Shown here: positions 49,400 to 61,937 of the stretch, piece by piece
Position numbering within the stretch: position 1 is the first letter of the stretch
Layout of the letters: each line of letters opens with the position of its first letter
The notes under the pieces: model-generated
The model's database searches: none
What the model saw: only the letters and a program-made list of their open reading frames with translations
Told to the model about the DNA's origin: nothing
Made by a program: the position numbers and the translations under genes
Origin: Piromyces finnis
Taxonomy: Eukaryota > Neocallimastigomycota > Neocallimastigomycetes > Neocallimastigales > Neocallimastigaceae
Reading direction: 5' to 3'
Assembly: GCA_002104945.1 (NCBI GenBank)
Contig: MCFH01000003.1
Coordinates: 496,001-560,000, forward strand
DNA length: 64,000 bases

Positions 49400-49869
49400 T
49401 TTTCTTTTTTTTACAAATATAATAAGAAACCAAAGACAATAGTATTTTTTTTTTTAAATATATAAAATAATTTTTTTTTTTTTTTACTTTTACTTATTTT
49501 ATACTTTGTTTTTATTATTTTTGTTGTTGTTATTGTTGTCTTGTAACAAAAATTGTTTTTTATTTTTAATATAATAAAAATATTAATAATAATAGAATGT
49601 TTAAAATTAATAGTAGTAAATTGGCTTATTTACAAAGATATACAATCATTAAAATGGACAATAGATATATTTTAAAGCAAAGTAATCAATTTCTATGTTT
49701 GAAAATAGTGTAATTTAGGAGATGTTTATAATATATACAAGAAGTCAAATTAATGTATGTATGAATATACAAACTTTATTTTTGAAAATGGAAATATAAT
49801 TTTCCTGTTTTATGATAAGCAATTAATAAAAATAATGAGAATGGAGATTACATTGACACTACTTGAATA

Positions 49870-49905
<36 letters not shown>

Positions 49906-51383
49906 AAGTATATTTTATTTTTAATTTATCAATACAATTTTGAAACTTTTTTTAAAGTTTTTTTTTTTTTTGAGAAATAATATTTTATATATTTTATATT
50001 TTATATATTTTTATATTATAAATTTATATTAATCTATAAAAAAATATTTCTTTTTTTATTATATGAAATTTTAAATATAAAGTTGTAAATAACCACACTT
50101 AAATATCATCTTTATATTGAAATGATATATTCTTTAAAAGAAAATAAAAAAGAATATACTATAAAATATTTATCTTATTATTAAAAGAAAAGGAAAAAAA
50201 AAAAAAGTATTACAGTAATAATAAAAACAACAATAATAATAATATAGAGTGAATGATATTAAATAAAATAATAAAATAATAATAAAAATAGTAATTAGGA
50301 TAATAATGATAATAACAAATAGTTATATGTAATATTCTTTATATATATATTTTTTTTGCCAATACAAATGATAAAAAGCAAGTAAAACAAAAGAACAATG
50401 CTAAAACCACACATACACACACAAACACAGATTTTTCTTTTAATATAATAAAATTAAAACGTGGTGCTTAAACTTTTATCAAGTAGTGTTTAAACCTTTT
50501 TTTTTTTTTTTTCCATTCCATTCTTATTTAAATATATATTAACAAAACCAATAATTGAGTAACAATTATATTGTAAAAATTTATTAACACCTTTTTTTTT
50601 TTATTTTTTTTCAACCATGGTCGACAATATTTTTATTTTTATTGTATAGAAAATAGTATGGGGGTTCCTTGAATGAATTAAGACTTGTATGGTATGGGCT
50701 AATTTTTATTTATTTATTTATTTATTATTATTAGATTAATTTATATCTTTTCCATTAATGAATAATTATCGCATTTATACTTACCTTTTTTTTCCTCTTT
50801 TTTGTTAGAGAATGTAACATTTTATAATGGCTTTTAACCATCATTCTTTTTAGGTAAAACCCTCCCAAAGTCTTTTTTTTTTATTGTAATTAAATGTAAT
50901 AAATCTTTTACATTAATTAAATTAACGTATTTAAATATTAATTAATGAATTAATTAATTAGTTAATTCTTTCTTTTTTTTCAAATGATGTAATCCTCATT
51001 CAATATTCCTTTATTTCCAAAGTTATTTTTATATAATAGGGCGATACTTTAAATATCCCCTTTTTTATTGTTATTATTGTTTACTTTCTTTTTTTTTTAA
51101 ATCATGCTAATTTATCTTTAAAAAGTTTTTTTCTCAATATTTAATATTTTTAAAATCAAGATATATTAATAAAAATTGTTATTAAATGTATGCCATGATT
51201 TATACTTTAAATGAAAGGTGTTAACTACAAATTGGTTAATCATTTTACCACTATTTTTTTTTCCTTTTTTCTATTTTTGCATGGTTTTACAATTGTTTGG
51301 ATATTCATTGAGGTTAACAATAATTAATTAATTAATTAATAAATGAATAAATAAATGAATAAATAAATAAATAAATAAATATA

Positions 51384-51457
<74 letters not shown>

Positions 51458-52363
51458 TAATTTCAGTATTTTTAAATGAAATAGTTTGATCACTTTATTA
51501 AATTAAATATATTACATTATATTATAATATATAAGGTTTAATAATAGTCTTTCTCATCTATCAAAAAAAAAAAAAAGTAAAATTTTTTGATAAGTAACAA
51601 AAAAAAAAAAAAAACCCACCACACCAACCCAAAAAAAATACATAAAAAAATCGAAATCTAAATTAAATTTCAATTTATTTTAATATATTAAACTTTCATA
51701 TATTATTTTATTTTATTTTATTTTATTTTATTATCATTCTTTTAAATAAATAAATTTTTTTTTTATTTTTTATTTTAAAAGAATTAGTGTACTTTATTAA
51801 AAAAAAAAAAAAAAAGTAATTATAATTATTTGTTAATACTTTGAATAAATAAATAAAAAAGAATATTATTCTATATTAAAACCATTAATTATAATTGAAT
51901 TTAATGTTCATTAAAAAAAAACACATTTTAAAAGTGAATGGGAATAATTATAAGAATAATTTCAATAGATGATAACTATTCAATACATTTTAAATGGATC
52001 AATGTTTTTAAAATACATGAATATTAATATTATTAAAGTAAAGGAGAGAGAGAGAGAAAAAAAAATTTAAAATTATATCATAGTAATAACACAAATATAC
52101 TATTCAAAATTTGTACTCTTGTAAACTTTTTCAAAAACTTGGCATCATTTTTATTATAAATTCAAATTAACAGGAAAAAAAAAAAAAGGAAAAATTATTT
52201 TCTAGTATATATATTTTATATTCATAATGTATCATAGGAATATACCTTTTGAAATAAAATGAAAAAAGAATAAACAAACAAAAAAAAAATAGTCACATAT
52301 AATTGCATTAGATTAAAAGTAGGAAAGATTTTATATGTAAAAATTAATATGAAATTTAAATTC

Positions 52364-52396
<33 letters not shown>

Positions 52397-52919
52397 TTAG
52401 GATGATATTGATATATATGATAGTTGAGTAAAATATGAGATAAAAACAATACTATAAATTTTTTTTTTTTATTCAGAAAAAAAGAATTTGAATGAATGTT
52501 TTTAATTATTTTTTAAAATGTATCATAAAACTATTATATCATATTAATAAATAAATATACAGTAATAATAAATATCATAATAATAAATTACAAAAAAAGA
52601 TAAAAAAAAATATATATTACATTTACAAATTATATTAAATAATAAATTGTGTCAAGTATAAAAGTGATAATAATAACAATTTTTAATATTTTGAAAATTA
52701 TATAATTAATATAACACTTGATTAGAAAAATTAAATATATTCACTACTCATATATTCTATATACTAATTTTATACCTTTTTTTTTTTTTATAAAATATTT
52801 ATATAAATAATATAATGTTATACTACTACTACTACTACTAATAATAATAATAATAATAAAAAACTTTTTTATAATTAATAATACTATTTCAATAATACAA
52901 TAATGAAAAATAGTAAAAA
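49400..52919. other. 3.5-kb intergenic region, promoter side of the M50B-like and MET2 genes
   Basis: Divergent genes flank it, so both promoters lie here. Contents are AT-rich unique DNA, an ATT run at 49868-49902, a long AAAT array at about 51343-51453, and poly-A/poly-T tracts. No ORF or RNA gene supported. Confidence 0.5.
51343..51453. repeat. (AAAT)n microsatellite
   Basis: About 26 AAAT units with a few AATG and ATAT interruptions at the left end. Confidence 0.95.
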
Positions 52920-55076
52920 ATGGAAGTTATTGGTAAGCTTTTTTCCATTATTTAACATGATTTTTTTTTTTAAAAATAAAGCATATTTTCCCCCCTCAAT
53001 GTATTATTGTACTAAAATCTATACCTGCCTATATTAATTAAATATATATATTTACCATAAATATATTTATATATCTATAAAAAAAGATCCATCTGAGTAT
53101 TCTCATCCATTCTTTCATCTTCCTAACAATCAAACTATTGTTAGAATCCCGGATTTTGAATTAGAATGCGGAGAGGTATTAAAGAGACCACAAGTTGCTT
53201 TTAAAACTTTCGGTAAATTAAATGAAACAAGAGATAATGTTTTAGTTATTTGTCATGCTTTATCTGGCTCCTGTGATGTTGAAGATTGGTAATTTTTAAA
53301 ATGTCAAATAATATATAAATAAATATTACAAATATTGAGAAGATTTAAATTTTTTCAAAAGAATATAAAAAATGATAGATAGTTAGATCGATTGATTATT
53401 AATAATATATGTTTTTTATTTTCAATTATTTTTAATAAAGGTGGGGTCCATTACTTGGTCCAGGAAAACCATTTGACCCAACTATTTTCTTTATTTTCTG
53501 TGGTAATGTTCTTGGTTCACCATATGGTACTGCCTCACCAATTACAATTAATCCAGAAACCGGACGTCGTTATGGTCCAGAATTCCCATTAACCACTATT
53601 CGTGATGATGTCAGAATCCACAAATATGTTTTAGATCAATTAAATGTTAAATCTGTTGAATATGTCATTGGTGGTTCTTTAGGTGGAATGCAAGTAAGTT
53701 TTTTAAATTGAAATATAACATATTACATATAATGCAAGATGTCATTTATTTGTGAGAATTTTATAGTTAATAGTCATTAAATATATATATAATGATAATA
53801 TATAATTTTATAATTATGATTAAATGATAGGCTTTAGAATGGGCATTCTTTGGAAAAGACTATGTTCATAATATTGTTGCTATTGCTACTGCTTCTTATC
53901 AATCTGCCTGGGGTATTTCATGGAATGAAGCTCAACGTCAAGCCATTTTCTGTGATCCAAATTATAGTAATTTTTTTAATTTTATTTTGTATTTTATATA
54001 TAAAATACAATATTAAAATATATTAACTATTTTTTTTTTTTTTTTTTTCATTATTATTAATATAAATATATTTTTTAATATATAAGAAAATGGTTATTAT
54101 ACCGAAGATAAAGTAAATATTTATTATTATTATTATTATTAAACAATTTAACATATCATAAAAAGTATGTTTATTAATTTTAATTTATCTTTTAAATATA
54201 ATTCAGCAACCTGAATTTGGTTTATCAAATGCTCGTATTCAAGCTTTATTAACATATAGATCAAGAAATTCTTTCCAAAAAAGATTTGGTAGAAAATTAA
54301 TGCCAATTAAAAACTCATATCAAAATAATGGAACAACACCTTCAAATTCATCCTTAATTCATAATGAAGGTAATGGTTCTCTTCGTTTAAACGATCCAAA
54401 AATAAAAAAACCATTACCAATGGCCAATTGTAATAAAAAGACACTTCTTCAACAACCATCTGTTTATTCTGCCCAAAGTTATTTACGTTATCAAGGAGAT
54501 AAATTTGTAAAAAGATTTGACGCTAATTGTTATATTGCACTTACTCGTAAGTTAGATTGCCACGATATTGCTCGTGATCGTTTTGATACTATTGCCGAAG
54601 CTTTACGTTCTATTCAACAAAATGTTTTAGTTGTTGGTATTGAAACTGATGGTCTTTTCAGTATTTCAGAACAAAATGAAATAGCAGCTAATATTATTAA
54701 AGCTGATATGCATGTTATTCAAAGTGATGATGGTCATGATGGATTTTTATTAGTAAGTTGAAAAAAAAAAAAAAAAAGCAATTATAAAATGATCATAGTT
54801 TTTTTTTATACATATAATGCATTAATACTATTGTAATTTTAGTAGTCATACTTTTTATAATATTAATAATTATATATATATATATATGTTTTTTTTTTTT
54901 CTATTCTTATTTAACCCTAGGAATTCCAACAAATGATTAATTATCTTATAGAATTCATGAAAAACTTTACTCCAAAATATCCTGTTGGTTTATACAATTT
55001 AACAATAGATGATAAACCAAATAAATCCAGTACTTTTGGTGAAATAGAAATAGAAGAAGATGATGATGAAGAATAA
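52920..55076 (+). CDS. MET2: homoserine O-acetyltransferase (Met2-type), 443 aa, seven exons
   Basis: Exons 52920-52932, 53087-53288, 53441-53693, 53831-53966, 54087-54112, 54207-54752, 54921-55076; 1332 nt in phase. It transfers acetyl from acetyl-CoA to homoserine, committing it to methionine synthesis. The alpha/beta-hydrolase core starts with VAFKTFGKLNETRDN, VICHALSGSCDVEDWWGPL, then the nucleophile Ser151 in GGSLGGMQ. Asp358 in ETDGLF and His387 in DDGHDGFL complete the triad. A Ser/Asn-rich insertion at about 245-300, typical of fungal Met2, separates the core strands, and the C-terminus is acidic. The start was chosen by phase: only the 13-nt exon beginning at ATG 52920 joins exon 2 in the right frame (MEVIDPSEYSHPFF). 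An upstream ATG at 52903 is out of frame. Exon 5 is a 26-nt microexon. Confidence 0.9.
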
Positions 55077-55636
55077 ATAAGCAATAATAAGCATTTCGAA
55101 ATTAACGAATTAAATAATAATTATAATCCATAATTCACATTGTAATCATAATATGAAATTATTTATATACACCATTCTTATTTTCTTATAAATAAATATA
55201 TATAATAATATTTATATATGTATGCCTTTTTTTATATCTTTTTTTTTTTTTTTTTTTTTTAAATAAATATTTATTAATTTTTTGAAACAAATTAAAAATG
55301 ATACTAATAAATAGGTGTAATAAAAAATAAAAAAAATAATAATAATGAAAAAAAAAAAAAGTTTTATATTTACACCGTTATTTATCAATAATAAAAAGAT
55401 GTATAATAATACAAATGAAAAAAAAAAAAAAAAAAAAAAAAAAAGAAAAAGAAAAAAATTGATAAATCATTTTTTCTTTTCATTTTTCTTTTTTAAACAA
55501 TAATAATAATAATAATACAAAAAGATTCCTTCCAAACAACAAACAAAAATAATTTTGAAAAATAAAATAAAATAAAATGTAAATTGATTAAACTATTAAA
55601 TTACAAATAATATTTATATATATATATTTTCTCCAT

Positions 55637-55669
<33 letters not shown>

Positions 55670-56082
55670 AAAAACATAAAAATAGCAAAACAAGCAAACA
55701 AACCAAAAAAAAAAAAAAAACCAAAAAAAAAAAGAAAAAAAAATAGAAAGCATTTCGTTATATAATTCTTTATATTGTAAATTCTTTATTAAATAATAAA
55801 ATAAATAAAAGAATTTTCTTTTTCTTTTTTCTTTTTTTTTTTTTTTTCCTTTCTCTTTAAAGATTATCATTCAATTCTAGATTATAATTATAATCCATTT
55901 TTTATTATTATTTTTTATATATTGCAATAAAATTTTATTTATTAATTATTATTTCTAACTTTTTGACAATGATAAAATTATTCTATTTATTTTATTAGTG
56001 AATTAATAATAATAATTGAAAATAATAAAATAAAAATAATATAAAATTAAGAAAGAAAAAAAAAATAGATTATGGATATAAA

Positions 56083-56127
<45 letters not shown>

Positions 56128-56205
56128 GATATTGTGAAATTGGAAAATAAAAAAAAAAAAAGGATTTTTTTTTCTAATAGTTGATTTTTAGCATATCTAT
56201 TGTAT
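55077..56205. other. convergent intergenic region (MET2 / Yar1-like)
   Basis: 1.1 kb of poly-A/poly-T-rich DNA with an ATT run at about 56083-56127. The ORF at 55601-55870 is Phe/Lys low complexity and not supported. Confidence 0.5.
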
Positions 56206-56730
56206 TTAAATCTTCTTTAAACTAATCTTAGTAGCACCACTCTTTGTTTTAGTTTGAGTAATTTCAGCATTATTATCCAAGGTATTATCAATAACTTCGG
56301 TTGGAATGGTTCTAAGAATATAATTTACAATATCTTGATGACCTTTAAGTTCGGCATAATAACCTGGTTCTTTATCAGCATTATTCTTAACATTACCAGA
56401 GGCACCAGCAGTAATTAAAAGTTTAACACCATCGAAAAATCCATTAAGGGCAGCCCAATGTAATGGAGTGTTACCTTCTTCATTCTTAATTTCAAGTTCT
56501 TTCTTGGTAAACATACAGTCATTAATAAGATATTCCATAATATCAAGGTGACTATTGGCAGCAGCCATATGTAAAGCAGTTGAACCATAAGCATTCTTTT
56601 TGGAAGCAAGATTACAAATATTGGCGTCTGGATGACTTTCTAAATAATTTTGCATCATAGCTTTCATATCGTCAAGTTCGCCATATCTGGCACAAATTAC
56701 AAATTCTTCAAAATCAAATTCTTCTGACAT
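56206..56730 (-). CDS. Yar1-like ankyrin-repeat protein, 174 aa
   Basis: A single exon. After an acidic N-terminus (MSEEFDFEEFVICARYGELDD) come about three ankyrin repeats: NAYGSTALHMAAANSHLDI, NEEGNTPLHWAALNGFFDG and NNADKEPGYYAELKGHQDI. The tail is Lys/Thr-rich. The STALHMAAANxH and GNTxLHWAxLNG spacing with an intervening longer helix is what the yeast Yar1 family shows. Yar1 is a chaperone that shields ribosomal protein uS3 (Rps3) during nuclear import and 40S assembly. That role fits here but rests on family resemblance; other small ankyrin proteins are possible. Length is slightly below yeast Yar1 (about 200 aa). Codon composition is less AT-biased than its surroundings, as in UTP10, suggesting a well-expressed gene. 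Confidence 0.8.
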   Translation of the reverse strand: MSEEFDFEEFVICARYGELDDMKAMMQNYLESHPDANICNLASKKNAYGSTALHMAAANSHLDIMEYLINDCMFTKKELEIKNEEGNTPLHWAALNGFFDGVKLLITAGASGNVKNNADKEPGYYAELKGHQDIVNYILRTIPTEVIDNTLDNNAEITQTKTKSGATKISLKKI

Positions 56731-58027
56731 TTTTTAATTTATTAAAACTATGGTTGATTGTTTTTATTTTATTTTATTTTATTTATTTATTTATTTATTA
56801 TTATTATTATTGTTGTTGTTGTTATTGTTTTAATTGAAATTTAATAAATAATATATGTATATTTTTTTGTTTCAAGAGTATTGATAAAAAACCATTGAAA
56901 ATTTTAAATTTTTTTGATATTTTTTTTTAATGATTATTATTATTAAGAGTAGATATTTTTTTTTTTACAGATAAATATATATATATAAATATATAATAAA
57001 AATATTGTATAGAAAAGTTAGTGTATTTTATTTAAATTGTATTTCATTTTAATTTTTATTTTTTAGATTTCAAAGATTTATAAATTTTGAAATTTTATTT
57101 CTCTCTCTTTTTTTCTTTCTTTCTTTCTTTTTCTTTTCAAAAATTAAATATTCATAAAATATTATATTTATAATATTAATAGTATAGCTGTAACGTATTT
57201 TACATTTATTAATTTCTTTTTGATATTTCTTTCTTTTTTTAAAAAAAAAAAAATATTCATTTGATATTGTATATATAATAATAACAGTATATAATTGTAT
57301 AGTTGTTTTCTGTAATATATTATATTTATTAATTTCTTTTTGAAATTCCTTCTTTTCCTTTCCTTTCCTTTCCTTTCCTTTTCTTTTTTTTTTTTTTTTT
57401 TTTTTTAGAAAAAAAGGGAATTAAATTTTTATCCATTGTAAAATATAGAAAATATTGAAACTGTATATCTTTATATAGTTATCCATTTTACTGCTTTTAA
57501 TTAGAAATAAATATATGTTGATACACTTTTTATTATTCTATTTTAATAGACTGAAATATCCCTTCCTTCTCATTTTAAGTTTAAATTTTACTTTTTTTTT
57601 TTTTTTTTTTTTACTTTATTTTTTTTTCATTTCATTTTCAAAATTTACCTTTTCTATTCTTTCTATTAATATTTAAAAAAGATAAATTTTTTTTTTAAAA
57701 AAAAAAATATTTAAAAAAAAAATTAAAAAAATCAATATATTTTAATATATAAAATCAATATATTATACTAAATTAAAATTAGCTATTATCCAATTATTTT
57801 GTTATAATTATTTAATTATAAAATGTTAAAAAAAAAAAGTGTGTTGTTAAATGAAGTTAAAATCATAAACCCCGAAAAAAAGAAAAAAATTACTCAAAAT
57901 AATTAAAAAATATAGATTTTTTTTATGTATTTATGTTATTCTATGAATTTTATTTGTAATATAATGGTATAAAATTAATATAAATATAATATATTTACAG
58001 ATTCTTAGAAATTATGAATAAAGAATT
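56731..58027. other. intergenic region upstream of the Yar1-like gene
   Basis: 1.3 kb with poly-T, TTTC and TTTCC simple repeats (about 57110-57135 and 57354-57382). No gene seen. It holds the Yar1-like promoter and the 3' end of the Dam-like gene. Confidence 0.5.
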
Positions 58028-58119
58028 TTATTTACTTTGTTCTTTTTTCTTCTTTCTAGTTGAAGTACTTTTATAACTTCTTTTTCTATTATTACTATTA
58101 CTACTACTAATGCTATTAC

Positions 58120-58150
<31 letters not shown>

Positions 58151-58196
58151 GTTATTATTGTTATTATTGTTATTATTATTATTATTATTGTTATTA

Positions 58197-58275
<79 letters not shown>

Positions 58276-60534
58276 AGTTGTTGTTGTTGTTGCTGCTGTT
58301 GCTGCTGTTATTGTTATTATATATATAGCTATTAGAGTATTGGGATATAGAATTTGACCCTACATTATCATCCTTATGATGAATTAGGGAAAGGCTCTCA
58401 ATTGAAAAACTATTGTTGTTTCTTTTGGATTCTTTTTTTATTGTTATTTTTTTCTGTACATTTTCTATTGAATTGGTTGTATTATAATAATTATTTGTAT
58501 TATTATTGTTGGTAATGGAGGTAGACTCCTTATTGTAATAATTATTAGTATTATCTTGAATATCTTTATTATTGTTATTATTATTTATATTGTTACTATT
58601 ATTTATACTGTTGGTATTATTATTTATAGGATTACTATTATTTATACTGTTAGTATTATTGTTATTATTATTTTGATTTTGATTTTGATTTTGATAGGTA
58701 TTATATTTTATATTTTCAAGTTCATCTTCTTCACTTAATTCTACTTCTATTTCATCTTTTTCGGATTCCGTTTCTATTTCTTGTTTTATTCTTTTAACTG
58801 ATTCGTTTATTGTTGGAGAAGAATTACTTTCAATTTTTCGTTTTTCCAATTTCATACAATCTTGATTATTATTATTATCATTAGTATCATTATTACTATC
58901 ATTATTACTATCATTATTAATATCATTATTAATATCATTATTATTATTATGGTTATTATCATTACGATTGTTATTATTATGATTATTATAGGAAGAAGAA
59001 ATGGTTGATAAAGGTATTGAATTTGATATGATATAATTATACGACCTATAATAAATTAAAATATTTTATTGAAATTATTTTAATTTAATTTTGCCTTTAT
59101 TTTTTTTTTTTACTTTAATATTTAGAGAATATTACCATGAATTATATCCAGGAATAGATCCCATATTTTCGAAATAATTACAAAAATCAATAATATTTTG
59201 ACCCCTAAAACGTAAAAAAAAATAAAATAAAATAAAATAAAATAAAATAGGAAATATAATATTAATTTATATTTTATCAATTCTATGAAATTACTTTTAA
59301 TTTTGATTTATCATTATTAAAACTTATTAATACTATTATTGATGATATATGTTAATATGATTGATTAGTATTTAGGTAAAGTTTCAAAATTTACATATAA
59401 ATGAGCATATGAGAAGAATCCTGTATAACTTTTTCTCTTCCTGTTGGTGTAGCAAATGGTACTTTTTTATTAAATATACAATGGGGATATTTTAGGGTGT
59501 CTAGAAACCAGCTCTTTCCAAAATCTGTTTTTAATAGAATGAAACAAGAGGAAATTTCATTACGTTGAAAACGATCTTGAGCAGATTTAAACCATTGTTC
59601 TTGAAAATTTCCATTTTTACTAATTTTATCGGTATGATTTGGAGGATGAAGCCATATATCTCCATACCATGGTTGCTGTAATCCATTCATTTGCTCTGTG
59701 AAAAAGGTTTGTGCTATTTTATTCTCATGTAAATCATTGGCAAATTCACAAGAAGCCGGATCTAAATCAAAACAATTTTTTCTTATTACTTTTTTTGCTG
59801 CTAGAATAATATTTTTGGGGGTGTATAGTTCATTATTTAAATTGGTGAAGGCTACGCCTGTTTCATATTTAATGGTCATCGCAACAACATTTTCTTCAGT
59901 AATATTTTGTCCACTATCACAAACTTGTTTCCATATATATCGTCGTACTTCGGCTGGAAATTTATGTAGACTTCTAATATGCGATATATTCACTGGTATA
60001 GGTAATGTATTATCTTCAACAATTGATTCATAGACACTCCTGTTGTTGTTGTTATTATCCAACATTCAAATAGGTTTTTATATATTATATATAATTTTCA
60101 ATATTCATTTATATTTATTATAGACAAAATAAGAATATAAAATGGTTTTAACAATTATTATTATTATTTTTTCTTTTGTATTTTGTTAAAATTATACTTA
60201 TTATAAATATATATATATATATTATTCTATCTTTTTTTTTTTTTTTTTACTAACGCTGAACATAAATAAGTATTTGTAGTTCTCCTACTAAACATAAATT
60301 TATTTTTTGCATATGTATAAATGGATTTTTCAGGTTCTAATTACCAATTATTTTAAATAATTTATTTTTTTTTAATAAAAAATAAAATTGTTTTATTGAA
60401 TTACTTGTTTTTAATTTTATAAATGATTGCTTACTGTACAAATGATATTCATCAATTTCACGTAATGCAGCAGCTTAAAACAAATAAATAATAAATATAA
60501 AATAGATATAGAGTTATACGTTAAATAATTTTAT

Positions 60535-60567
<33 letters not shown>

Positions 60568-60931
60568 CATTATCTTAGTTATTATATTATTATAAATGAT
60601 TATTTATAAAATTTAAATTTAAAAAAAAAAAAAAAAAAGATAATAGTTATTTAGAGTATTAAATTTAAATTGAAAATTAAAATAACTTATATATATATTA
60701 TTTATAATATAGGATAATAGTCAATGTACATTTTATAATTTTACAATTTTTATTATTTATATATATATATATACAAAAGGTTAATTCCATTTTAAAATAT
60801 TAAAAAAAGTAATTTTAATTACCAACTAAAAAAAACTTTCCAGAACCCAAATGTTCACTAATTATTGCTTCCAGTTCCATTAAACGAGTTTTATTAACAT
60901 CTTCTTCAATCCAATTTCTTTTTTCATCCAT
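58028..60931 (-). CDS. phage-type regulator + Dam (PF05869-like) methyltransferase fusion with Asn-rich eukaryotic tail, 653 aa, six exons
   Basis: Exons (minus): 60823-60931, 60435-60473, 60255-60336, 59395-60039, 59136-59204, 58028-59045; 1962 nt in phase. Residues 1-77 resemble the N-terminal module of phage/plasmid regulators: HLGSGKFFLVAAALREIDEY, HLYKPEKSIYTYAKNKFMFS, then ISHIRSLHKFPAEVRRYIWK with an ITEENVVAMTIKY helix. Residues about 140-300 match phage DNA N6-adenine methyltransferases: YTPKNIILAAKKV, FDLDPASCEFAND (DPAS at 170-173), QTFFTEQMNGLQQPWYGDIW. Motif IV is HPPN (198-201) instead of (D/N)PPY, so catalysis may be lost. The domain ends HMLIYMGQNIIDFC. The last 300-plus residues are acidic and Asn-rich with about 50 consecutive Asn and a basic NLS-like end (RKKKKEQSK), absent from phage homologues. 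The introns show integration into the fungal genome. The ATG at 60065 is internal to an intron, not the start. Confidence 0.8.
58113..58280 (-). repeat. (AAT/AAC)n coding poly-Asn tract
   Basis: ATT/GTT triplets on the plus strand encode the long Asn run in the C-terminal tail of the Dam-like protein. The AAC interruptions suggest selection or slippage history. Confidence 0.9.
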
Positions 60932-61584
60932 ACTTTTATTATTATTTAAATATTATATTATTTATTTTTTTAATTAAATATATAATAAAAAGGACTTTAT
61001 AGCATTGCTTTAAATAAATTATTACTGATATAAGTATATTTATTTATCTTATTTTCTATCTTATTATTTATTCTATTTGAAAAAAAAAAAATAAAATAAA
61101 ATAAAAAAAAGAATTATTTATCTATTTATTAAATTCAAAGTTAAATAACTATTTTAATTTATTCATCTGTTAAAAAAAAAAAAGAAAGAAAAATAAAAAA
61201 ACTATTTTTTTATTTATTAAAATAAAAGGATTTTAACCTTCTTTCCTCATCGACATAAAGTACATATCTTTAATAAATATAATAAATATTTATTACACTT
61301 TCAAAACTCAATTATATTACATATATTTTTACACTAAAACTTTGTTAAAAAAAAAACACCATTTTTCTTTTTTAAATTTTTTTATTTATTTTTTTTTACA
61401 TTTACATTATTTCATTTTACAATTTTTTTAATATAAATATTTTATTTATATATTCATGGCTTTACGTATTTAATAGACTTTTTCACCTTACCTAATAAAT
61501 TATTAATATAAAAATTATAAGTATATTGTAAACCAATTTTATAATTTTTAATAATTAATATGTTAAATATAACATTTTAAAAAC

Positions 61585-61663
61585 CGTCAGTAGGTGTGGA
61601 TTATTTGTCTCATTGGGGAGCGACCCCCTCTGAAGTAGCAAATATTTTTTAAAACATCACTCT
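61585..61663 (-). ncRNA. candidate box C/D snoRNA, copy 1
   Basis: On the minus strand the element runs from AGAGTGATGT to CTACTGACG. GTGATGT near the 5' end is a box C candidate (RUGAUGA with last base U) and CTGA near the 3' end is box D. AATGAGA in the middle can serve as box C'. GGGG-TCGCT-CCCC can form an internal hairpin. The segment AATATTTGCTAC after box C is complementary to a conserved large-subunit rRNA stretch (GUAGCAAAUAUU), the same site targeted by U24 snoRNAs; this match is from memory. Conservation with copy 2 stops almost exactly at the C and D boxes, as expected for a short RNA. Confidence 0.5.
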
Positions 61664-61858
61664 TATTTTTAAAATAATATATTTTACTTTAAAAAATCAG
61701 ATATATTTACCTTATGTTTTATTGCAAATTTTTTACTTTCTTTTTTTTTTTTTTTGATAAATAGACTAAATATCAATCTATAAATTTTAAAAAATAATTT
61801 TAGTTTTATATTCACTTTATTGTTAAAATATAATTATTCTTTTAATATTTTAAAAATT

Positions 61859-61937
61859 CGTCAGTAGGTGTGGATTATTTGTCTCATTGGGGAGCGACCC
61901 CCTCTGAAGTAGCAAATATTTTTTTAAACATCACTCT
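61859..61937 (-). ncRNA. candidate box C/D snoRNA, copy 2
   Basis: Almost identical to copy 1 over 79 bp (differences only in the A/T run after box C), while the flanks are unrelated apart from general AT richness. The direct-repeat spacing is 274 bp, suggesting tandem gene duplication. Confidence 0.5.

Noticed and set aside
52903-52932. ATG at 52903 as the MET2 start
   Set aside because: The 10-codon exon from this ATG ends in phase 0 and would put exon 2 in a frame with early stops; ATG 52920 gives the correct phase.
60033-60065. ATG at 60065 as the start of a separate 224-aa methyltransferase gene
   Set aside because: The first codons (MLDNNNNNR) lie in the intron. The acceptor CAG at 60040 joins in phase with upstream exons that complete the family's N-terminal module.
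61585-61937. TPP-riboswitch reading of the GGGGAGC ... CTGA element on the plus strand
   Set aside because: It lacks the second conserved half of the TPP aptamer, is not in an intron or leader of a thiamine gene, and the conserved limits fit box C/D ends on the other strand better.
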